From positions 2,903,501-2,967,500 of the forward strand of contig JAEVLN010000001.1 in the NCBI GenBank assembly GCA_018350325.1: 64,000 nt of DNA, read 5' to 3'. Below the pieces are notes generated by a model. That model was not told the DNA's origin. It saw only the letters and a program-made list of their open reading frames with translations, and ran no database searches. Positions 56,626 to 64,000 of the stretch are shown in pieces (position 1 is the stretch's first letter; every line of letters starts with the position of its first letter). A program made the translations under genes and the position numbers. The DNA is from Globodera rostochiensis (taxonomy: Eukaryota; Nematoda; Chromadorea; Rhabditida; Heteroderidae).

Positions 56626-59051
56626 TTAACTTGCCTGTCCATCAGCATATTCCACGTATTCATTGTTTTGTTGGGCAGCCGCCATTACAGCACTCCCATA
56701 ACCACCGACGGTACCGTAGCCGACAAATTTGTCACTGATTACGGTAGGCATTACGGTAGCCGGCTCTTGGCCCGGTGGCTCCATTGGGAGTGGAATGGCC
56801 GGCGCTGAAGCACCGGTTTGGCCAAACTGTGCCGTTTTCGCTGCATTGTACGCCCCGTACTGGGTTGGCACCGCGTGGGCCTTGTACGGCTGGGCCTGGC
56901 CAGCAGCCTCCGGGCTCTGTTGACTGAATTTTGAAATTCATTTTTGAGCTAAAATTAGGGAGGTCCAACCCGTGCTCCTACCCCCGACATTTTTTTGGGG
57001 TTTGTGCCCCTTTTCCCGACCCTCGAGAATCGGTTTCAATGGTTATTAATCATTTAAAAATTTACAATGAATCCCATTTTTAAACTGGCTCGAAAATCCA
57101 ATTTGGAAACATACCCCAGCACAGGCACTTGTACTGCTTGCTGCTGCTGCTGCTGTTGTTGTTGTTGTTGTTGTAGAACAGTCAAAGAAGCAGACGACTG
57201 AACAGCTGTTAGTGGTGGGGCAATGGCTGGAGGAGCCGCTGTACTAGGCACCGATGCCGGGTAATGTTGAGCGCCTGGAGTTGCTCCACCAGAAGACGAA
57301 GCAGTAACAGCAGCAGCTGCAGGTTGCTGCACAGAATGCGAAGACCCCCCTATTTTTAATTAAAAATTTTTTAAAAATTTTTCTTCAGCATTTGAATTCA
57401 CCCTTTTGGCAATGTTCGCACCCGGCAGGCTCGCCTGGCGTGCCCGGCATGCCGGATGGCCCTTGCGCGCCCAGTGGCCCATCGTCGCCGCGCTCGCCCG
57501 CCGGTCCGCGCATGCCTTGGACGCCTTTTGTTCCCGCCTGTTGGAATCACTCTTGAGTTTGGTGCGTTTAAAGCATTGCATTGCACCAACCTGTCCATCT
57601 TTGCCCGGCCCCCCGGGCACTCCGCGCGGTCCGTACGGACCCATTTGGCCGAGCCGCCCTGGCGCCGCGCCGTTCAACATGCGTCCCTTATCGCCGCGGG
57701 GTCCATTGAAGCCAGGCAGTCCAGGCTTGATTAATATGCATTCAGTCAAATTTGGTGGCATTAATTTGTGTCAACATCATTCAACTTCCAATGGAGTCCG
57801 ATTTTGGCATTTGGTACAATGCCAACCAATAGTCGTCGTTGACCCAAATTTAAATTTTCAAAACAAACCTCTCCTCGTGTCCCCTGCGGACCTTGAGGCC
57901 CGGGATGATTGTTCTCTGTTTTTTTGTTTGATATGAATATATTTAATTTTTCCAAAGCCTACCTCCATGCTTTCCAGCTTTACCCGCATTGCCAGCAAGC
58001 CCTCGGGGACCTTTGGGACCGGGCAGACCCGGCGGGCCTGGCGGTCCCGGATGGCACTTAACACAAAATTGAGTTCTTTAATTAGGCATAAAATGTGGCG
58101 CTTAAAAAATTCAAAAATAGCGCCTCTTTACAATACAAAATGCCAAAAATGCACACCATTTGGCAAGATGTCTGTTCAACTGGTGGCGCCGGAATCAGCT
58201 TGCCGGGTCGGCCCGGGTATCCCAGAGTGCCAGGCTTTTCATCCCTGCCGTTGATGCCGTCCCGCCCGGGTGGCCCCCGGGGGCCTGGTGGGCCTTTAAT
58301 AATTCATAATTTGTAGTTAATTGCATTCCCGAATTACAAATGTTCCACTTTTGTTAAAATCCTGACTTTCGTGCCTATTCATAAGTTTACTCTCGACCTC
58401 AATTCTCGAAAAAAAAATGCCACACCTTGCGCGCACGCACAACAAGCGGCTTTAAAGTGCTGTACACCGTCCGCGTGTTTGTTGTTGGTCTTCTCCCCGT
58501 CGATGTTACTGTGACGCGTTGGCCGCCTTAGTGCGGTGCCGGACATTTGCGCCTTCGGCGATGACACCAACTGATGCCACATTTTGGCGGACTGATGCTA
58601 AACAACAAAAGTGATCAGAATTTGTGTGATGATCAGAAAGTTCCCCAACCACCTGCAGGGGTTTGGACGTAATCACAGTTTACGAATTACGAATTTTTTG
58701 GATCAACCTTATGCGATTACGGATTCTTTGTGGTCTAATGACTAGAGCCCGGACTTGAAGACCGATCGAGATGGTCGATCAAAAATCTCGAAAAATTTTG
58801 TCGATCGAGATTTTGATTTCAAATTTAAAAAAAAATTTAACGAGATCCTTTCGAAATGATTGAAAATCTCGAATCTCAAAAAATCTTTGGCTAACTTCCC
58901 ACACCTGACACTGATGAGCATTGGACAGCATCACGGACATTGTACGTTGGAAGTGTTGGTGCGCAAGCGGAAGCAATACAACGACGGCCATCAGCGAGAC
59001 GGTGGACAGCACGCTGGCCAAATAGACGCCATGACGTTCATTCGTAAACAT
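56626..59051 (-). CDS. Cuticle collagen, nematode type, 9 exons
   Basis: Exons, 5' to 3': 59051-58905, 58597-58426, 58293-58157, 58056-57963, 57915-57869, 57725-57591, 57537-57402, 57349-57115, 56923-56626; 466 residues in phase. The N-terminus has the nematode cuticle collagen domain with a hydrophobic anchor (VLSTVSLMAVVVLLPLAHQH). It is followed by a linker with basic sites (RRPTR), a Cys cluster KAACCACAQ, and interrupted Gly-X-Y blocks: GPPGPRGPPGRDG, then CHPGPPGPPGLPGPKGPRG, HPGPQGPQGTRGE, PGLPGFNGPRGDKG and GMPGTPGEPAGCEHCQKG. The C-terminal ~180 residues are non-collagenous, Ala/Pro/Gln-rich with a 10-14 Gln run and a Gly/Tyr/Ala end (GYGTVGGYGS). Such proteins are secreted by the hypodermis and crosslinked into cuticle. 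Unusually many exons for a cuticle collagen, and several acceptors end AAG. Intron 1 carries a TAGAGCCCGG element end. Confidence 0.95.
58741..58885. mobile_element. TAGAGCCCGG element, one clear end, collagen intron 1
   Basis: Starts CTAGAGCCCGGACTTGAAGA then CCGATCGAGA, closely matching the left end of the 9,401 element. Repeated ATCTCGAAAA / CGATCGAGATTTTGA phrases follow. I cannot place the right end. Confidence 0.4.
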
Positions 59052-60712
59052 TTGGCCACAAATTCAAATCAAAAATTTATAATTAAAATGAATCAACAGT
59101 TTGTGGTCTTTCCCACTAATTAATTGTCTCATTCAGAAACGGAACGCCCCCCTCATTTCTGATCAGATCAATCCAAAAATGTTCGGCAGAAACGCGGAAT
59201 GGACAACTGAACCTGCCGGGGTTCTGCTCTGCTGGTTGATCTGATCAATCATAAAAACTTGATCAGTCACACATATTCTTCTCTCCAAAATATATTCAAC
59301 AGAACTTGCACGTGTTCCGGTTGATCTGATCAATCACAAAAACCTGATCAAACAGAGTAGTGATCTATTCTCTGCGCTCAAAGTGAACCCCAAATCTCTG
59401 GTGAATTAAATGCCGAAATAGCACACTTTTTAAACACAAAATTGAGAGCTGTTCTGCTCCAAGCACCGAGTTAATTATAATTAAGTCCATTCGCCATATC
59501 AATGCGCCTGCGGCAACTCAACACCGGAGGCGGCAGTAAAATAATGAATTATGCCCCGAGGCGAGGCGAGCTCATAGAAGGTGAAAGTGATCAGACAATT
59601 TGCCCCCCCCCCTCCCTTTTGCTTGTGATCGGAACAGCCCCAGCAAGCATATTTGTGACCTAGATTTGTTTTTATTATTTTTTCGCTAAAAGCTGCTGAT
59701 CTGGAGCAGCGAGCAGCAAGCAACAAATCCATGAAAGGCGCAACAAAAATTGCATTGAAGAAAGAATACCCTCCCTCCCCCCCCCCCCGCTGGTCGAGGA
59801 GTGATCGGAAATGATTGATCACCCACCCGTCCGTTCTGCTGATCAATTTTTTTTGTTGGGGGTGGGGCGGAAGTTGAACACACAAAATGTGGTGTACATT
59901 TATTCAATGTTGACCTTGAAAACAAAACAAAAAAACACGGAGAAAGCTCAACGAAAATGGCACAAACAAACAAATTAATCTAAAATAAAAATATATATTA
60001 AAATTTCTCGAGTTTATATCATGTCTGATCAGTAGGGCTGGGATTATATGTTTTTTGCATATTTTGTATGCTTATATGTTCTGAGGAATACGGCTTAAAA
60101 ATAGCCTGTTCGCGTTGGTTTGAGCTTTTTTGGTCAAGTTTAAAAAAACATATTTTGCATATTTTGGGGTTCCTGAATATTTTTTACATATTTTGCATAT
60201 TTTGGCATATTTAGCATATTTCGAGCATATTTTGGCATTTTTGTTCAAAATTTGTAAAAATGAACCCAAAATCATGGATTTCTGGCTGTTTTTGAAAAAT
60301 TCATATTTTTGACGATAAGTTTTAGTCATTTTCGAAAAAAAGGCTTGAAGAATTGAACATTTTCATAAAAATAAGGGGAAAAATCGCGGCGCTGAAATGG
60401 CGCAGCGCTCGAGTGGGCGCGGAGATGGCCAGCTGGCGATGAATTGGCATGACAAACTTTTTTCTCAATTTGTTCAACTTTCCAAAAATACTAAAATAAT
60501 ATGCGAAAAGGCTTTAAATCTACTTAATAGACGTTAAAAGAAGAAAAAAATTAAGTATTAAGAAAATTAGAGCACTAAAAATGCCATTTTTCGGTGCATA
60601 TTTTGGCATTTTTGGTGCATATTTTGGCCTTTTTTGGAGCATATATATGCGCTATTTGGCCATTTTTGGAGCATATAAATCCCAGCCCTATTGATCAGTG
60701 ATCATTGATTGA
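59052..60712. other. Intergenic, mostly occupied by a 656-bp inverted element
   Basis: Between the collagen start and the 3' end of the next minus-strand gene. 59,150-59,400 is TGATCA-rich. 59,500-59,990 is GC/poly-C rich without a gene. 60,034-60,689 is the inverted element. Confidence 0.65.
60034..60689. mobile_element. 656-bp inverted element with AGGGCTGGGAT ends
   Basis: Left AGGGCTGGGATTATATG and right CATATAAATCCCAGCCCT, an 11-base perfect inverted repeat extended with gaps. Outside both ends lies CTGATCA(G/A)T in inverted orientation. The interior is full of GCATATTTTGG and its variants at both ends, with a less repetitive middle. The largest member of the group, 23 bases beyond the stop codon of the adjacent minus-strand gene, so it may supply that gene's 3' UTR. 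Confidence 0.7.
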
Positions 60713-63700
60713 TCACCGGTCGCTTCCTGCACGCCTTCGCATTGCCTCAACATCCGCTTCGTCCAGTTCAACTGAGTACAGGACAACACCATTTCCTGTC
60801 ATGCCATTGTTGTTATTACATATGTTGTTGTTGTTGTTGTTGTTGTGCTGCTGGTGCTGCTGATCCAGCCCGATGCCGCTGTCATACGTTCCGCTGGTCT
60901 GAGGCTGTTGTTGTTGTTGCTGCTCCTAAGATTTATATAATTTTTAAATTAAAATATTTGAAATGGCAAACCGACCACTTTGGTGCCCGAATTTTGGCTC
61001 CTCCTCATTCGCTCCATTTTGGCGGCCAACTCCAAAAAAGTTCGTCGGCGTGTTGGATGTGTTAAAGTGCATCCGCCTGTTTCAACGGCATCTTCCGGCC
61101 CCCGGGGCGTTGTGTAAAGTTCTGTTAAAAATTTTAAATTCTTTCAAAAAACAATTCTCTTGGCGTACCGTCCAATTTAAGCACAAGCAACGGCCGTTCA
61201 AGTTGAATTTGCGCCGTTTGGCGTTCCGTCCGAATTGTGCCGTCAAAGGGCGGCAACAAACGCAACCATTGGGGCCGCCGCCACGGCGACCGTCGCGGTG
61301 CCGTCTGGGCCGCGTCTTCCGTTCCGGAAGGCTTTTCTGTTCCGGAACGGACGTCTCTTCTTCCGGATGATTTTGGCATCGCTTTCGAGCATTCCGACGT
61401 GGCATTAGCCGGTGGATTCGCCACTTTTGTTGGACTGTTCCGGGGGAACACCTAAAATAACTAAAATCACTTTTAGTTTATAATCTAATTAATAGTAAAT
61501 TGAGTTTTTCCATAATATTAAAATTTGATTAGATTTGCTTTAAACATTATCAATTAAATCTCAAAACTTCAAAAAGCTTTTTTTTTATTTTGAATTAAGG
61601 TGTTTAAAGATAGTTCTAAAATTAGTAATTCAAACAAAGTTTAATTTAAAACTATTAAATAATTTAAATATTTAAAATTGAAATTTATCAATCACAAACC
61701 AATTTAAATCTTCTCTGATAGTATTCAATTTTAAACAATTTATTTTTAACAGAACTATTGGTTTTTAATTCAATTGTGCATTTAAATTAGTAAAGAGTTT
61801 TAAATCAAAATATTATTAATTTCTTTCGCTTTTTAAATTTTCAAATCATTACAAATTGCTTGCCTCAATTTCTTTCCATAATCGGCGTTTTGGCTTTTTC
61901 GGCACATTCAAATTGGCATCCTCCACCTCCTCCTCCTCGCTGCTTCTCAGCCCGCTGAAGTCCATCCGTTCCACCGCCGGCGGCGGCATCGTTTGAACAT
62001 TGGCATTTTGCCAATTTTCAAAAATGTTGTTGTTGGCATTATGTCCCGCTTCATTATGCCCAACATTGTCAGCATAAATGTCATAAGTTTTTGATGTTGA
62101 CGGCCGCGAAGAGTGATAGCCGGCAGACGAAGGTGGCGTCTGACGAACCTCCGACCGGCACGACGCCTCGGCAATCGTCTCAAATGCCAACACGGGACTC
62201 TGCTTTCCGGGTTCGGCAAGTTTCAAGGTTGCCACCATTCCGAATTCGGCATTTTCAGAGTTTGGCATTTCAGTTTCGGCATTTTCGGGCATCAGCACAT
62301 AAGTCCCCAACTTTGGCATTCCGGACTCCGCATTTTCAAACCGTGCCATTCCTGTTGCGGAATATTCAGCAGTTCCAGATGTTGCCATTCCGCCTTCTTC
62401 GGCATTTTTGCCAACTTGAGCTGTTCCGTACTCAGTGCCTCCGGGTCCGGCATTTTCAAACTTTACTATTCCGATTACGCCATTTTCGCACTTATTTGGT
62501 CTCCGGGCTTTCAACTTCTCGGTTTCAAGACTTCCAGATTCCAACCGCCTTGGTTCTGTACTCGTTGATTTCGACGAGTTTCCGGATTGTGGTTGTTCTT
62601 CAGTGTTCGGCCCGATGGCTTCAACTTGGCGCTGGTTGTCGATTTTGGCGTCCTCCGATAAACTTGGCGTTCCGTCTCCATCAATGTGTTGTTCAACAAC
62701 AGTCCGTTGCTGGAATTGTTGCCGAATCCAGTCCAATCGGCGCCCAATTGTGTCCATTTCGTCCATCAATTGGTCATCACTTGGCTAAATGTTCAACAAA
62801 AACATTTTGGCTAATTCAAATAAAAATGGGGCGGGAGGCACCTCTTCATTTCTGTGTCCAGCTGCTGAACTGCTTGCAGAGCTCGGTTTTTTGTTTGTCC
62901 TCATCATTTTATTCGATGAAGTTCTTCTCCGGTTGGTCCGAGTACAGCTTGAACCCGAACTTCGGCTTGTTCGAGATGCACTCAACGAGTTCGGCCCTCC
63001 ATCATATGCTGAGGTCGAATCCGCCGAAATCAATGGTTTCTTCTTCTGATGCTTTTGCCGCTTGGCGAATTCGTCACGGAGACGTTCCCGCATCAGCTGG
63101 ACATGCTCATCGCCGCTGGAATATGCGTGGTGAACTTCTTCATCCGGACGCGCATCTTTTTGGCGCAAATTCAAATCGTAATCCAATTCCTCCCCAGCAG
63201 TCTGTCGTTCATCCAACTTAGCCAAGCTGGTCCGAATTTTGGCAATTATCTCCGAAAGACCGTCTTCATTATGACGACATTTGTTGTCCACATTTGTTTT
63301 TGTGGGCCGCTGCTCTGTCTTTGCCGGGCACGAGTTGAAGCTGTTCATGGCGGGGATGAGGTGTTGTTCATCTCCAGCGACGACCGAACAAATTTCATTT
63401 GGGTCCAATTGGAGCAGTATTTGAATTGGTTGGTCTTGCAGTGGCACCAGTTGAAAGCGGTGGGCCAGGAAGCGAAAACGTACAAAATCAGTGGTCACAA
63501 GCTAAACATTTTTTAAAAAAATGTTTAAGACCCTTTGATCTGATCATGAATTGAAAACGATAATGCCAATGTTTTGTTTTTGCTTAAAGTGATCGGGTCC
63601 TGCCAGTACTTTTGTGCATTTTGGATTTCTGAGATTGTTTTAATCGAAAAATGATTCCGATCAAACCGATCGTTTCGTAATCTGATCTTAAATTAGGGTT

Positions 63701-64000
63701 TAATCAAACGGTCAAAAAGAAAAATTGTAATTTTGAAAAAACCCCGGAATTTGATATGGGGGAAATTCAGTCCCAAATCAGTACCGGCCAACTCAATAAT
63801 AAATAATATATTCGAAATCATTCAATTTTTGCATTGTCGTCCGTCCCCAACCACCTTGAACTTTTGCTCCTCGCCAACAAACACTTCCAAATGGCCAACC
63901 CAATTTGAATTTTTTGTTGTCCCAATTTCATTGTCCGATGTGTCCATCAACAACAATGATCGCCATTTTGGTCGATTTTGCTCATTTAATGGGGGCAAAA
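60713..64000 (-). CDS. Unrecognised, mostly disordered protein (5' end beyond the window), 6 exons seen
   Basis: Exons, 5' to 3': (edge) 64000-63855, 63501-62842, 62784-61864, 61451-61169, 61121-60976, 60925-60713, all in phase, about 790 residues visible. The N-terminal visible part looks folded and beta-rich (NWVGHLEVFVGEEQKFK, FVRFRFLAHRFQLVPLQDQP, IQILLQLDPNE). Then come charged helices (EIIAKIRTSLAKLDERQ; LMRERLRDEFAKRQKHQKKK), Ser/Arg-rich stretches, a Glu/Asn/Ala region with imperfect FENAxSGMP-type repeats, a basic region, and a final exon with poly-Gln, a run of 8 Asn and TYDSGIGLD. The intron 61,452-61,863 has a GC donor (GAG|GCAAGC); without it translation would stop five codons later. 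I cannot assign a family. A cytoplasmic or nuclear scaffold role is only a guess. Confidence 0.7.

Noticed and set aside
61849..63221. Plus-strand ORF of 376 codons opposite the 60.7-64 kb gene
   Set aside because: Antisense to exons whose minus-strand frames join in phase through good splice sites. The plus-strand frame has a composition typical of a shadow.
1..64000. Bacterial-type features: operons, CRISPR, ribosome binding sites, IS elements
   Set aside because: All genes are spliced with GT/GC-AG introns and nematode-type families; no spacer-repeat array or transposase was found.

Overview
This is eukaryotic nuclear DNA, almost certainly from a nematode. Genes are split into many short GC-rich exons separated by AT-rich introns. 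A cuticle collagen of the nematode-specific type lies on the minus strand at 56.6-59.1 kb. Two introns use a GC donor, and acceptors ending in AAG beside the usual CAG/TAG are frequent. GC-AG introns are reported to be unusually common in cyst nematodes (Globodera/Heterodera), so a tylenchid plant parasite is my best guess, but only a guess. There is no operon-like packing, no CRISPR array, no rRNA and no convincing tRNA.

Layout. 1-8.4 kb: no gene, many short tandem repeats, poly-C/G runs and TGATCA-rich DNA. 8.4-15.2 kb (+): a 20-exon gene for a ~1,232-residue secreted or membrane-anchored Pro/Gly/Thr/Gln-rich protein. 16.6-20.0 kb (+): an 11-exon amnionless-like gene whose start codon sits in a tandem repeat. 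22.35-22.75 kb (+): a two-exon gene for a ~94-residue secreted protein. 25.9-29.3 kb: a 3.4-kb satellite of 32-bp units. 29.5-34.2 kb (+): a 14-exon class A GPCR. 35.0-35.6 kb (-): a Gly/Tyr-rich secreted precursor with RQKR sites. 38.5-42.3 kb (+): a single-pass membrane protein with a long Pro/Gln-rich tail and a PPTY motif. 45.3-49.9 kb (+): a second class A GPCR-like gene, with a 0.5-kb TCTC microsatellite ending just before its in-frame ATG. 50.6-54.2 kb (-): a MAGUK of the MPP/p55 type (PDZ-SH3-GK). 56.6-59.05 kb (-): cuticle collagen. 60.7-64 kb (-): the 3' part of an unrecognised, largely disordered protein that runs off the window.

The exon models were built by hand: every junction was checked for codon phase and splice dinucleotides, and every complete model adds up to a whole number of codons. 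The genes do not form an obvious pathway. They include surface and cuticle proteins, two receptors, an endocytic receptor partner and a polarity/junction scaffold.

The most unusual non-coding signal is a recurring class of short elements, mostly in introns, with inverted ends (AGGGTTGG-like, ATGTAACC, TAGAGCCC-like). Their interiors are built from degenerate copies of one short phrase that differs from element to element. The 32-bp satellite, open in all three minus-strand frames, and the 65-bp repeat that supplies the amnionless start codon are the next most interesting.
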